64,000 nt of DNA from Flabesymbios commensalis (GCA_964017125.1 OZ024914.1:25177623-25241622); one strand, 5' to 3'; positions 34,235 through 46,162 are shown, counted from the stretch's first letter. Translations and numbers: made by a program. The notes: generated from the sequence alone by a model not told the origin.

Positions 34235-35200
34235 ATAGGGCCTACGGTAAAATAGAACCAACTCCAAAACCAACTCCCAAACCAACTCAAACCTACTTGG
34301 ATCAACCCAACCGGCCCGAAATAATAGCGATAACGTTAATTATAGTCGATAGCATAGGCTCTCATTCTCGCAGTCTATTATATATTGTGTCATATATGTC
34401 CGAAATTAAAGACAAGATATCTAAAAAAAACGTATTTAAATTAGACTAAATCTTAGTCAAACCGGACCCAGCCAAGAAACGAGAGTGATCAACTGACAGT
34501 CATCAGGTGATGCTATGAAAATATATGAAAATATATGCTATGAAAATATATTATTTGCATATGTTACTATGTATAATGATTTTATTATTCGCCTAGTCAT
34601 ATAAAATATTGTTGTTCGATTTTGTGTAATTTTGTAAAAATATGCCTTTTATTATTTATATATACATGTTACTACTTGGTATAATGACTACATTTTTATT
34701 CGATTTTGTTCAAAAAAATGTTATTATTTGTGTATGCTACTATGTAGGCCTATAGTGACTGTTTTATATGACTTATCGTACAGGTATAATTACTGTCACA
34801 CATTTTGTCCATTACAATATTAGTTGTGTTTGTTAGCGTGTATAGTCAGTTATAATGTATCATTTTGCATTGTATAATTAATATGTTTGCATAGTGTTGT
34901 AAGACCTGAGTTTGAGACGTTATACATGTGCGCCATCTGGTGAATAGGCCGTACCGTCTGCAAACATGGCTTATTCAAGTTATACCCAGGTTGGGTATTA
35001 TATTTCGGCAAAATAGTGTCTATTGGGATAAATTATAGTACTATTTCCGGACTGAAAGGATTAAATATAGCATAATGTACAACGATAGCCCAAATTAAAT
35101 CACTTATATTGAATATAATGAATGCATATCGGCCGGTTGGGTTGATTCAAGTCGGTTCGGGTTGGTTTGGGTCGGTTGGGGTAGGCCTATAAAGTCCTAC
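34235..35200. mobile_element. Element with CCAAC-rich inverted terminal regions
   Basis: AACCAACTCCAAAACCAACT and ATCAACCCAACCGGCCCGAA near 34256-34321 face TCGGCCGGTTGGGTTGAT and TTGGTTTGGGTCGGTTGGGG at 35128-35184 in inverted orientation, with GGGCCTAC and GTAGGCCT outside. Both ends are built of repeated CCAAC(T/C)CAAA units. The roughly 800-bp interior has no coding frame. Exact tips and TSD are not resolved. Confidence 0.55.
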
Positions 35201-35244
35201 CGATTAGTAAAGTCCTACCGCTAATAGACAGTCTACAGGAGTTT

Positions 35245-35630
35245 TTAACATGGTAATGTTGAAAGTCCGAAATATTGTACCTCTTTCAATGACCAATTCT
35301 TGTACTGCATTCTGGTAATAGGGGGCCAAGCTATCATGCAGGTTGTCGCCACGGCAGATAGGCCTATAGCTCCGAGCGACGTCATTTTGAGCCTCAGTGC
35401 GAGCTCTATTTTCAACTTTAATATTTTGCAGTAGTTTTCTTGAAGTTTGTATTCCCGAGCATTAGATTCGATCACCATTCCAGCGTAAGTCTGGTGCATC
35501 ACGTTGCGGGAATGCCGCAGTTTGTCAATAGTAGAATCACGATTTATTATCTTTTCTCGGCAGTCCATAACTTTCTGTTTGAGGTTTTCAATAGCAGCTG
35601 CGCGACATAGTATTTTTATTTAAAACAAAT
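35245..35630 (-). CDS. Possible coiled-coil exon
   Basis: The minus-strand frame reads through a helical, charged stretch (AAAIENLKQKVMDCREKI, NRDSTIDKLRHSRNVMHQ, REYKLQENYCKILKLKIEL) that looks like genuine coiled coil. The stretch is open from about 35626, beyond the ATG at 35568. The last 45 residues (from MTSLGAIGL on) look non-coding, so a splice donor may lie near 35400. No family is recognised. Confidence 0.3.
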
Positions 35631-35639
35631 CGGCACTCT

Positions 35640-37354
35640 TTTCAAAAAATATAATAAATTTCCAGTTAGTAATATGGGAAACGCAAAGTAAACAATTTAT
35701 CGTTGCTAAAAACTGAATGATTTCCCCAATATATTCGTATTAAGCTACCACAAAGACGTTAAGGTATGGTGTGATGAGACTTAAATAATCTCTTGTGTGA
35801 TTTTTTTGATCTTCATAGATCTATAAATCTAGTCATTTACCATTCTGTCGTTGTGAATTTGTTCTGTGAGACACCTGTGTGAATATTGTGATGTCTGTAT
35901 ACATAAATTTTATGTACACACTCGTACACAGCAAGGTACACAGGATGACGCCACGACCGAATGTTATCATTATTCACCACGTGACGAATGTATACAACAC
36001 TACACTAGTGACTGCAGCATCTTTCATTCTTTCATGTCTTTGGCTTTGCTTTGAGAATTGAACTAAAAAAGATTTCTGATTGAACATAAGAAAATGGGGG
36101 CGTCATCAGATCAATGTTTATCATTTCATGTTTACATTCGGACGAGATGGACGATTATCATGTGCTGATACAGTCAGTAACACTAACAGTAACACTCAGT
36201 AACACAGTGATACTGACTGTCTACTCACTGTGTCTGTGACTGTGATAGTGATGCTGATACAGATTACATTTACAGTGATATATTATAGGTCTAGCCTACT
36301 CATTTACAAATACAATACAAGTCGACTCAAGTGTAAAATTACCCGTCACTCGTCTGGTCAGCAGTAGTGTAACGTTATTGTCTATAATATTCAGTCTCAC
36401 TGACTGAGACGTTCAAATAGTCTAACGTTAGTGATATATAAATTATTATAATGATTAATTTATGACTCTTCGATTATGTCATTATGATACATTCTTCCAA
36501 TCACCTGAATACAAGACAATGAGCGTTTCTTCTTAGAAGAGCATAGACCTAACCTAACGTTAATACTTAAAGTCTTGGACCAGTCCAGTAAAACTGAAAG
36601 GACACAAATTTAGGATAAGACTTGATTAACACTGAATACAGATTATTCGTGAAATTAGTGAAAAATTACTCTTACATGACAATTTTGCAATAATTATTTT
36701 TTATAATTATTAATAGAAGTGTCAATGTTACTGTGTACAAATTATATAAATTTACACTTTAGCTGAAGATTGAATGAAGTGCTACCTTTCGACATGTGGA
36801 TCGTAATTTGTGGAGCTACATGTACTACACCTGGACTACTATGAACATGTCTGTCAATCAGATTCAAGGATTTGTTATCTAGACTTCTAATATTTACAAT
36901 TCATGCCAGGTCTGGTATACAATTAATGATAATAGATAGGCCTATCTCTAACCTAAACTACACACTGACCAATCAGCCGATGAACTATCAAAGTCCACAG
37001 AAGGCTAAGATCAACACGATTGTGAAGAAGGACCTTATTGTGTCTGACTACATGGGATAGCTTCAGATTAGGTCCAGACAAGTTTCATCACCGATCAAGT
37101 AAGTTAACCTAGCTAGTAGTAGTGGATATATTATATAGGCAATTTTCATGCATCATACTAATCTACACTCCTCATATGTACTTATCCTTGCTAATATCAT
37201 GTAATGCTTAGTAATCTCACTTCTGTTGTGAAAAATATGATAATCATTTTAATCTTTTTAAAATTTTCATACAAATAAATATGACTTAATCATGTTAATA
37301 CCTTGGAAATATATTGCATGTACAATGTATCTGTGTATTGGTCTATTATGACCT
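35640..37354. other. Unique stretch, no gene seen
   Basis: 36150-36260 is rich in CAGT/ACTG words that form weak inverted repeats (ACAGTCAGTAACAC, GTGATACTGACTGT). Overlapping small frames at 35866-36061 have no domain. Confidence 0.4.
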
Positions 37355-37550
37355 ATATACATGATAACTACCACAACCCACAATTTCAAGTGGGTGAAAA
37401 TTATATTTGTTTGACATGTTTAATAATCATGATAATATGAGACCAAATATTTGCAAATCTTGATGTTTCAACGCTCATTTCGCTCCCAATACATGTAACT
37501 GTAATTCAAAATGTTTTTTAGTCAAATATCATTGTAAAAAATGAGCAATC
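37355..37550. mobile_element. Family B hairpin MITE, partial
   Basis: CCACAATTTCAAGTGGGTGA, AAATTATATTTGTTTGAC, then TGATGTTTCAACGCTCATTT and CCAATACATGTAACTGTAAT parallel the right half of the 19955 unit (ATGTTGAAACAGTCATTTCA, ACAATAACTGTGATTTAATC). The left end is missing. Confidence 0.5.
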
Positions 37551-37622
37551 CAGCTACTACTCCTACAGTTCTCAGCATGCTCAGTACCTGGATACAAATT
37601 AGGTCGCAAAATAATGGTTATG

Positions 37623-37996
37623 CAGGGCTGGAAATAAGGTTCAAAATGTTGGTTGTCCAGCTGAACCAGCTACATGAATATTTTGGTTGTCCGTCACAAT
37701 TTTAAGTTGTCCGCCCAAAAATAAGAACAGAAGTTAAACTATAATTTTTATCACGACCACAATTGTTAACTATGTTTGACAGTCAAAAAATGATGGTCAA
37801 AATTTGGTTGGGCATAATCTAGACTATAGGGGAGCTTAGTCTAATAGGCCTAGTAGTTAGGATTCACAGTCAGTGACTGTCACTATTGGATGAAAATATT
37901 TTTGTTTTCCGGACGGACAACCATCAGAGCAATATACAAGTCCGTCTTGTAATTCAGTTGTCCCGGACAAACGGAACGCTCTTATTTCCAGCCCTG
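37623..37996. mobile_element. hAT-like MITE with CAGGGCTGGAAATAAG ends
   Basis: The ends CAGGGCTGGAAATAAG and CTTATTTCCAGCCCTG are exact 16-bp inverted repeats, the CAGGG type typical of hAT elements. Subterminal TTGTCCG and CGGACAA words recur inside. No coding frame is present. The flanks share only TTATG, so an 8-bp TSD is not demonstrated. Confidence 0.8.
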
Positions 37997-39668
37997 TTAT
38001 GTTATGCAGGACTATAGTCGTTTTTGCTCTGTTTCATAAAGTAGTTTAGTTAAATCATTTTAGTGGAAGTGAAATGAGTGTTTCAACGTGGGGATTTGCA
38101 AAATGTTTGGTCTCAAGACAAAACTTGCCAAGTGATTGAAAATCTAACTAAGATACCGTAGCGTGCAAATGGTTAACCTGACTGAACATAATGTTTTTTT
38201 TGTAATCTGTGATTATTATGTGTACAAAATCAAAAAAAATTGTGAAAACATTAAAGTCTGTAGATTTTTTAAACATGCACCTTTCCAAGACAGCGTAAAT
38301 TATTATTGACCAATGATGTTACACATATCATGCATATTACATACATGTAAACACTGGTAAATAGGTAAACTGGTTTAAAGCTAGTGAAAAATATCTTATT
38401 TTATGTAAACCAGGATAATTTACATGTTGATATTTATGCCTATACTACACGTTAAGACTCATTAAGTCAACCTTTGAGCCTTATCAAATTAATTTTATGG
38501 TTTAGAAACAAATTTTTGGAGTAAACTGGAGCTACATACATGTTGTATGCATGTATCTTTAAAACTGAAATTAAAGAATTAAATATAAATTGATTACTTC
38601 ATGACACCTTTTTGGTTACAAGCTTATATTTTATCTTTTAAATTACAGATTTTCTTCTTCACACCCACAGGCTGTGAAAGAACCACAGCTAGAATAACAG
38701 CATTTTTCAATTTAGAACTTTCTAATTTTGCTAGAAGTGGAACTGTTCAGATATTAAATTAACAACAGCCAGGATCAATGTATCTAGTACATATCTATGA
38801 ACATGATGAAGAAAATGATATACATACTAATATACATCATGTACATGATATAATGCATTTGATAACATGCACACACTTGAACCAGTCCACAATTGGCAAT
38901 ATATATGATTAACAATAAAAGTTACTAATATTAACACCTGTAGTCTGATTACCATGAATAATAAAACTGAATACTAAGAGATTTTTATCACTTATCCAGG
39001 GTTGACCATAGACCATGTAGACAGGTCATTGCATCACCCTTTGGACCAGTGGAAGTGTAAAAAAAAAATTGCTCTTAGATTTTGCTACTTTATTATATAA
39101 AAAATTGTGTTCAGAAAATAGGTATTGGTTTCAAAGAAGGTATATACCCTCTCTGGTATTAGTCAAGAATTGTGATATCAATTTGATGCTTGCATTGACA
39201 AAGATGACACACACACAAACACCATTACAATAATTTTGTAGTGCTCGAAGATCTGTATATCTTGCAGTTTCTTGACATCAAATGATCAACATTGATGTTG
39301 ATGAATCATCGAAATGAACTGTTGATACAGTAAAATAACAAATTACGAAATATTTTAGCACACAATTTTTATTGATAACTTCATCCGTTTTCTGCATCTT
39401 CACCCTGTTTTTGTATGTTCTGTAAAACTGAATATTAAATCTTGTTTCATCCAGCCATTTTTAGCATGGCGCTCCCGTCATGAGCGCAATGTTCATGCCC
39501 TTAAACATGTTAAAATATTTAGACGGTGACATGCCCCTTTGAACTATTTTCACCTCCAACTCAGGTGGCCATTTTGACTGATTAACTAAAGGTATGGTAA
39601 AACCTGAGTGAATAGAATGAGCATGTGGCCCTGTGCGAAATTACTGTCGATAGGCTACATTAGTTTAA
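37997..39668. other. Mostly unique AT-rich stretch
   Basis: 38040-38175 contains decayed family B text (AGTGGAAGTGAAATGAGTGT, GATTGAAAATC). No gene is supported. Confidence 0.35.
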
Positions 39669-39790
39669 ACCATTTTAACTCGACGAGGCCGCCTTTGAGT
39701 ATTCTCTGACAGACCCACGCAAGTTCAGAGGGGTTTGAACCCGAGATGCACGCATGATTTACGAGGCGCGTTCTACCAATGCGCCACAGA
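39669..39790 (-). mobile_element. tRNA-derived SINE (same family as 50285-50456)
   Basis: On the minus strand: GGCGCATTGGTAGAACGCGC (box A) and TCGGGTTCAAACCCC (box B), then TGCGTGGGTCTGTCAGAGAA and a tail GGCGGCCTCGTCGAGTTAA. The copy at 50285-50456 has the same order (TGCGTGGGTTTTTCAGAGAA, GGCGGTCTCGCTTAGTTAA). It is a SINE, not a tRNA gene, because the fold is degenerate and the extra body is shared. Confidence 0.75.
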
Positions 39791-39960
39791 CAGAACGCGT
39801 GCGTCACGCGTGCGTCACGCGAGCGATAATATCACGCAATTAAAAAAAATCAATGTTATAGTAAATCAGTGTGCCGTAACACACAGGACGCGTGCGTCAA
39901 GCGTAAGTCACGCGTTACTCGCGCGATTCTCACGCGACACGCGACAAAATCAAATCAAGA
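39785..39960. repeat. CG-rich direct repeats with an inverted partner at 42450
   Basis: Words such as GCGTGCGTCACGCG recur (39797, 39808, and decayed at 39890-39950). CAGACAGAACGCGTGCGTCA at 39788 reappears inverted as TGACGCACGCGTTCTGTCTG at 42459-42478. Confidence 0.55.
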
Positions 39961-40429
39961 GTGATTTTATCCCGTGTCCTGTCACTATGACGTGGTCAGG
40001 AAGGTATTTCCCAAGGCTGTGACGATCCATACAATCCGTAAAATGCTATTACTTTCTAAATTCCCCCCGAATTTAATTTTTTTCAAATGTAAAAAATAGT
40101 CTGACATCCCTACTACAATGAGGACAAGCCAAACCCAGGGGAAAAAATTCGTCATTTTTATCCACTAGCCAGCCGGGCTAGTGGAACTAAAAATCCACTA
40201 GCCCTTATAATTTTTAATCGCCCTTACTAGTTTAATGTTTTTATGAAAAAAATTGCCGGACTATGGGCGATATGGCTGAATCACTGTTTAATGATTTTTT
40301 CCCCTTCTGACCCATCTTCCTTAGGCTTCGCCTGAGCACCAGGTGGGCATTTTAGCTTTAATTAGCAAATCTGCAGCTGTTCAAGCTCTAGTGAAGTCAG
40401 AGTAAATGGGCCAGTGAGAATGTCCAGCC

Positions 40430-40582
40430 ACCCCACCTGAAAATGTCTCTGTCAGACTTTAGTTTATCTTCATATAAAGTTACGTTATTGAACCAGCATT
40501 CTTCTCTAGTTTTCTTCATTTTCTTAGCTGGTGGCGACCCCACCTTCCATAATTCATTTAGATTTAAATGGCTATTCATAGT
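40430..40582 (-). CDS. Possible N-terminal coding exon, lysine-rich
   Basis: The minus-strand frame from ATG at 40582 reads MNSHLNLNELWKVGSPPAKK, MKKTREECWFNNVTLYEDKL, KSDRDIFR, then a CAG/GTGGGG donor-like site. The pattern (short aromatic start, PPAKKMKK basic patch, then a hydrophobic-aromatic stretch) recalls N-termini of zinc-finger or hAT-derived proteins, but no zinc ligands are visible. Family unknown. Confidence 0.25.
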
Positions 40583-41329
40583 TATTACTTGTACAGACAA
40601 TTAATTTAATCTGTCATTGGTTCACGAGTGTTCATTCCAACTTGGAGAAAGAAGGGGGCCATGTTGCTCAAAAAAACGTAAACTGTTCTGCAAATATAAT
40701 AAAGTCAGTCATTTTAAACATAAAAATGATGTCAAATAAGCGTACTTGAAAAAAAAATCTATATATATCTTCTTCCATATCGTGTATAGGGGTTATTCAA
40801 GGTAGCTGAACTTGATATGTAGACCTATCAACAAAGAAGTAGGGAAGTCTATGGATCTCTAGCCTCTAGGCCTATGGCATCATGACACAGCAAGGCATAG
40901 AATAACTGGGATAAAAAGGTTATCTCAGGTGTATTTTAGGCCTTTCCTGGGGGTGTAATTTAGTTTGTGTTAGGCCTATTAGCATGGTTAGACCTTCTTT
41001 AATCTCAACACCCCTATGCCCAGTTACTCACATCGTTTCTGCGCCGACATACATGCGCCAGCGGCAGCCCTATGTGTGACTGAAACTGGAGTATTAGCCA
41101 CAGCTTGTATTCACACAAAATTGCAAGGACTTTTTTGCAGACGTTTTTATGTAAGATTAATGCTTGATTTATCAGGCCAAAAATGCATGAGTCTTTTAGA
41201 ATCAGCAATAATTCAAGACTGCATCTATTCACCCACAATGAAATGTTGTCAGCATGCATCTATGTCAGCAAACTAGATAAATGATCTTCTTGATCAGCGC
41301 CATTTTGAACTGTGAAATATCGGGTGAAA

Positions 41330-41720
41330 CGAATGTTGGGAACAACGACGCAATAAGTAACGCTGTGGGCTGTTATGGCTACCGCAGATCGGGCCACATG
41401 CAATACACGCGCCCACGCACCGCTGATTGACCAGGCCGTAGGCCTATACTCAGATACTGGTCAGTAGTTTGTTTAACAACTTGGTGAACGTGATTTTTAT
41501 GTCCACGTGTGTCGGCATCAAACTTGATTCAGTTGCTCACTTTTTAGTGTACCAAATCTTTGATTATGTGCGCTTCTGTGCTCCTCAAGCGTAAAGGTCT
41601 CTGATACACACAACCACGTGTGAGCTAAAACAACTCTCTGTCTATAGCGCGCCCCAACGACGACGCCTGTACATGCCGTGCGGCGCTCTGCAGTTACGCG
41701 TAAAAGAGCCACATACACAT
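41330..41720. promoter_or_regulatory. CpG-richer segment
   Basis: Contains CACGCGCCCACGCACCGCTG, TAGCGCGCCCCAACGACGAC and GTGCGGCGCTCTGC, above the local CG background. It could be the promoter side of a minus-strand gene leading to the candidate exon at 40430-40582. No transcript evidence. Confidence 0.2.
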
Positions 41721-42117
41721 GATCTGCGGATCGCACAGGGAATCAGCAGGGCTAGTGACATGCTGATCTACAATCGCCCTTACATAATTCTTGTCGCCAC
41801 GGGCGACCGGGCGTATGTGAATAAAATTTGAAGATGGCAGGATGAATCAAGGTGTGTATGTGAGGTTTCCTGGTAAAATACGTGTATTTTATTGTTTCTC
41901 TTTTTCCTTATATGGAATCCGATTTTTAAAGTAATCTGAATAAATGAACCAAAAATACAGGCATTCAACAGTTCAAGGGCTTATGAAAAAGTATGTAATA
42001 TGCTTTAAAATTAATTTGAGACGACACCACTAAATCACAAAAAAAATCACGGGGGTGGCTCACATTTTAACCCTTTCAATGCGAGGATCGACTTTAGACG
42101 TCAGAATCTGACGTCCA

Positions 42118-42445
42118 TCATATGTCTGATATATCAACCTTCTGACGGCTAGAATATAATATGTTTCCTTATTAACCCTCTGGGGCCTAAAGCACTCTGT
42201 ACATTCTTCATTTATTAAAATCTAGGGGACGCGAGTACCACATGTATCATGCACTAACCCTCTGGGGGCTGGACGATCATATGTCTCTTATATAAGCCTC
42301 CTGGTAACCATATGTCTCATGCATTAACCTTCTCATGGCTAGATTTAGAGTAGGCCTATCAAATGTTTCATGTAGTCTATTAACCATCTTTGGGCTGGAC
42401 CAGAGTACCACACATATTATTCATTGACCCTCTGGGAGGTAGAAA
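42118..42445. repeat. Degenerate roughly 60-bp minisatellite
   Basis: TTAACCCTCTGGGG-type units recur at about 42174, 42255, 42327, 42379 and 42425, each followed by a variant of GGCTGGA and CATATGT(C/T)TCATG. Spacing varies. No coding potential. Confidence 0.6.
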
Positions 42446-42485
42446 AAAACGCTCGCGTGACGCACGCGTTCTGTCTGTGGAGTCC
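42446..42485. repeat. Inverted partner of 39785-39825
   Basis: CGCTCGCGTGACGCACGCG then TTCTGTCTGTG is the reverse complement of the CG-rich start at 39785. The two could be TIRs of a 2.7-kb element or separate insertions of the same element. Confidence 0.5.
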
Positions 42486-43340
42486 TTACCGACCCCAGCC
42501 GAGTAAACAACGGCCCTGGGCGAGCGCAGCGAGGCCGGTCAGCGCTGTAACCCTGGTGTCATGCGCTCACACAGGTGATCAGGTGATGTAATGGCTGATT
42601 ACCATGATTACATACTGCTCAACTGTGGCGATTTCTACCATGTTCGCGTAAATTTACGTATAGTAAGTATATATACTGAGTATATCTAGTTCTGTTTTTA
42701 ATCCTAAAACCATGTTAACTGGCGGACAGAGTAGTAGCCTACTGGAGATCCAATCGATGCCTCTGCAACCCAGTGCCTTGGCGGGGGTCCTGGTTAAGTA
42801 GGACACAAAAAATATAATATTGTCCTATAAAATTATGCTCACCCTTTTTCGTAACTGCCGACATGCTAAAAGAAATATGAGATTCCCACATTGTCAGAAC
42901 TTCCTCATCATCATGATCATGCTCATACATGTAGGGCAGTGGACATAGTCTATTTGCATTTTTTGCATTTGTTTGCATTTTTGGCACCTGTGTAAAAAAA
43001 ATTATCAGAAGGGGCCTCAGCCTACTAGTACCTGCTCCACTTACCTCTAAGTCTTCAAGCATTTGTTGCGACTATTATGAAATTAAAGGCGAGAGCTGGC
43101 ATCATTTTTTGTAATTGCGAGAAATATAATGATGGGAGCCCCCAGAAAAGGTAATAAAACTGTCATTCAAAACAAATAACGCTTTTAATTCTACAACGAT
43201 GGCTTCATTTCTACCAGTAATAGTGAGCAAAAAGAATAAACAGTGATAAACGAACAGAACAAAATCTGCCTTTTATTACAGTGTCTCACAAATTTACATA
43301 AATCCTGAAAAAACACGAAAAAACATCACAATGGCTTTTT
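42486..43340. other. Unique stretch, no gene seen
   Basis: A 107-codon minus frame at 42739-43062 has no domain. Nothing else can be supported. Confidence 0.35.
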
Positions 43341-43690
43341 GTGATGTCCCTACCTTGGTGCAGTAGTTAAAGCTGCCTGCTCAGAAAATCGAGGATCGCG
43401 GGCTCGAACCCCACTCTTCAGCAAAATGTTTCTTCTCTAATCACTCATAAAGATTCACTATTGTGGTGAGCCTCCGTGACCAAGAGGTAGGGCGCTCGGC
43501 CTCAAACAGCCAGGGCTCGAATTTCGAATCCTGTGTCTAAGGGCAGAGTCATCTCATTCATCTCACCATCCGCATGAGGTTCTCGTGGCCAAATGCCTAA
43601 TGTGCACACGTAAACTAAAACCCCATTCATTTCATTCGAACCCGGTGCCCGTCGTGCATGATTACATGTAGGTGTTCCGAATGATCGTAT
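43341..43690 (+). mobile_element. Dimeric tRNA-derived SINE
   Basis: The first tRNA-like unit is TACCTTGGTGCAGTAGTTAA with GGGCTCGAACCCC (43350-43413). The linker ATGTTTCTTCTCTAATCACT follows, then a second unit GCCTCCGTGACCAAGAGGTA with GGGCTCGAATTTCGAATCC (43468-43532), then a tail through CATCTCACCATCC and AAAACCCCATTCATTTC. The first unit resembles 45775-45875 (minus) and the second resembles 1160-1330 (minus). Two polymerase III promoters in one SINE is uncommon. Confidence 0.8.
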
Positions 43691-43715
43691 GCCTATCAGC
43701 ATGGTAATGCGCAGT

Positions 43716-44110
43716 CCCAGCAAACACGGTACAATCACCCAATGCTGTTACAATGTCGGGACAGCGTCAAAGACGTTGGGCCAACATGTGGGCACGATTT
43801 TGCATTGGGTGCTGCCGATAAGTATACAGCAGACCCAATGTTGGAGTACTTTTGTGTTGGCCAGCGTCGTTGAAGATTTGTCAGCATTGAACCAGCAATG
43901 GGCTGCGCAGACTGCGTTGTGTCTGTCTGACACTTCGGGCCGTGACTCACGACCTAGCCAGCTATGGGCTGCGACGCTGGCCCAACATTGAGCCGGGATT
44001 GGGTGGGTAGGCCTACATCGTGTGTACGAGACAGATATATTTAACTTGTCTCCTTGTTTTTTTCTTCAATTATATCCTGGACATAACCAATGTAGGGCCT
44101 TATCTTGAAA
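43716..44110 (+). mobile_element. Composite palindromic element (copy 1)
   Basis: It opens with a family A tip (CCCAGCAAACACGG, 43717) and contains two family-A-like centres (GGACAGCGTCAAAGACG and GGCCAGCGTCGTTGAAG). It then carries the block TTGAACCAGCAATGGGCTGC, ATTGGGTGGGTAGGCCTAC and TTTAACTTGTCTCC. That block, in the same order, recurs at 52140-52350 and, inverted, at 60105-60300. A short private insert lies at 43918-43970. Confidence 0.75.
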
Positions 44111-45420
44111 GCCCGGCTTACTAAACTAATGTTTGGTTATGATATCCAGAAAAGCGGTTAACAGGGTAACAGGGTTAAGCATACGGTTAACTAAACTGTT
44201 GTATCAACTGTAGGGGAGACTGGAGCACATTGCTAAAAAATTGGAAAAATATCCCAAAAATATAGTTTATTGAAGAAAAAACATTTAAACTACTCTCATG
44301 GATACATCATCCTTCGAGGTATATATTATACCAATATATGGTATTTTTAGAAACACAGAACCTTTTATTTCAAACATAAAAGATTGCAAATACATGCCTC
44401 TTTGTGCCTTGAGTATATCTGTATATATATGTTCACTTGTATCAACGTTGTTTGTGGCATTCACTGATCAATAACTGAACGAGTATTGGATACAATAAGA
44501 AATTTTAGAACACATGGGGTTCTCCGGGAGATCATACTAGTATGGGGTATATTTAACAATTAACATATAACTTACATCGAACTTCTATGTAGCCGTTGAG
44601 GCGTATTTCAAGCAAATCAATTCATGATCATACATCGGGTAACAAGTAATAGCACTGATTTTATTTATTTATAATTCCAGTATTACTTTTTCTGTATACA
44701 ATGTAGATCTAAACATGTATAATGTAGTTTAAAGTGGTAAATTGTCCCTAGTTTAAATACCTGCCAGGGATATCTAATAGAAACTGATTATTTTTTCAAA
44801 ACAATCGCCTATTTGCGCCCAGATAGCAAAGTACTTTTGTGTAAAACAGGAATGCACGGCTCATGGCGCCCAGTCTCCCAACAAGTCTGGTTCAGGCAAT
44901 ACGACGTGTATACTATGCGGGCATTAGGAGGGGAGAGGGGGCACCATTCATTCTGGCGTGGGCTGGATTTTTTTGACGTGGCCAAATTTTTATTTCTACC
45001 CGGCTCTGCGGTGTGCTAAAAAATTCAAAATTTATTACAGACTTATACAGTTATCAGGTTATATTCTAAAAACTGCAATATATTATTTAATTCAAGCATT
45101 ATTTATTTATCCTTTTTATTAGAAAAATACCGAACCCCCTCCCCACCCTGAATGAATTGAATGGTGGCCCCTTAGCCCAGAGTTAATCTTCCGGCAAATT
45201 TACAGGGCTTTCCCCAGGAAAAAAATAGAGCGGGGGGGATTTTTGAAAAGTGCGCTGTCGGTGTTGCAAACCAATGATGCCCGAAGCGCGCGCGCCGAAG
45301 ACACGCGGTTCTAGGGGTCCGGGGGTATGCCCCCTGAATTATTTTAAGTAAAGTCTTGAAATGGTGCATTCTGGCAAAATCTTGAAATAATTTCCTTAGG
45401 TTCATGGACCGATGATTATA
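44111..45420. other. Unique AT-rich stretch
   Basis: 45205-45340 is locally GC-rich with GGGGGTATGCCCCC and CAGGGCTTTCCCC, which recalls hAT-like TIR text, but a matching end was not found. No gene is supported. Confidence 0.35.
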
Positions 45421-45424
45421 ATTT

Positions 45425-45600
45425 TTTTTTTTAAATTTGTATGTTCAAAATTAAAAATACGGGAATTTCGTCTCTATATCTCGCTTAACTGGTAAAAAAA
45501 CTTTTGCAGTTTTAGTCTATAGACATGTTTACATCATATAGCCATATTAAGAAGCCAAAATAAAATCACCGATTTTTAAAGATTTAGCCTGATTGAGTCG
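45425..45600. mobile_element. Partial piggyBac-like MITE (family of 21711-22062)
   Basis: GGGAATTTCGTCTCTATATC, CTTTTGCAGTTTTAGTCTAT, AGACATGTTTACATCATATA and AAATAAAATCACCGATTTTT match the right half of the 21711 element. The terminal TTAA end is decayed. Confidence 0.65.
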
Positions 45601-45774
45601 CTTTAATAAATTTGTGTGTCTGTTTCAGATATCAATTAATATTTGACTAGAAAAATTATTAGGATGTGCTGGGTAAAAAGGAACAAACGCGAATCTACTA
45701 TTTCAGTTGAAGTTCTATTAACGAATAACATTATAAAATCTTCATGAACATGATGAGTGAGCGGGGAAAAACAT

Positions 45775-45875
45775 TTAATTTCTTTGAAACTTGAATGCCA
45801 GAGCGGGGTTCGAACCCGCGAACTCCGACTTTCCAAGCAGGTAGCTTCAACCACTACATAACCAGGGCCCCCGCC
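45775..45875 (-). mobile_element. tRNA-derived SINE head
   Basis: On the minus strand: GGTTATGTAGTGGTTGAAGC (box A) and GCGGGTTCGAACCCCGC (box B). It is similar to the first unit of the SINE at 43341. The anticodon region and acceptor pairing are poor, so it is not called as a tRNA gene. Confidence 0.65.
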
Positions 45876-46162
45876 TTGCAGATTGCAGATTTGTTGGGAT
45901 ATGCCCATCAATTATGGCCGTCGAAAGGGGTAATGTACATGTAGGTCGAGGGATGTGGGGGTTGTGTGTCGCGGGCGTTGTGGGTCGAGGGAGTAATGTA
46001 CAGTAGGTCAAAGAGATGGTGGGTCGAGGAGGTTAAATTGGTCGAGGGGGTAATTCAGATTGAGGGTCGATGGGGTAATTAATGTGGATATCACAGATAA
46101 GGTGTATTTTTCCTATTTGTACCAGTTGATATCAAAATTATACATGTGTTATACCATGTATA

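Noticed and set aside
45775-45875. Genuine tRNA gene on the minus strand
   Set aside because: Box B is perfect, but acceptor and anticodon stems do not pair convincingly, and the same unit is the first half of the SINE at 43341.
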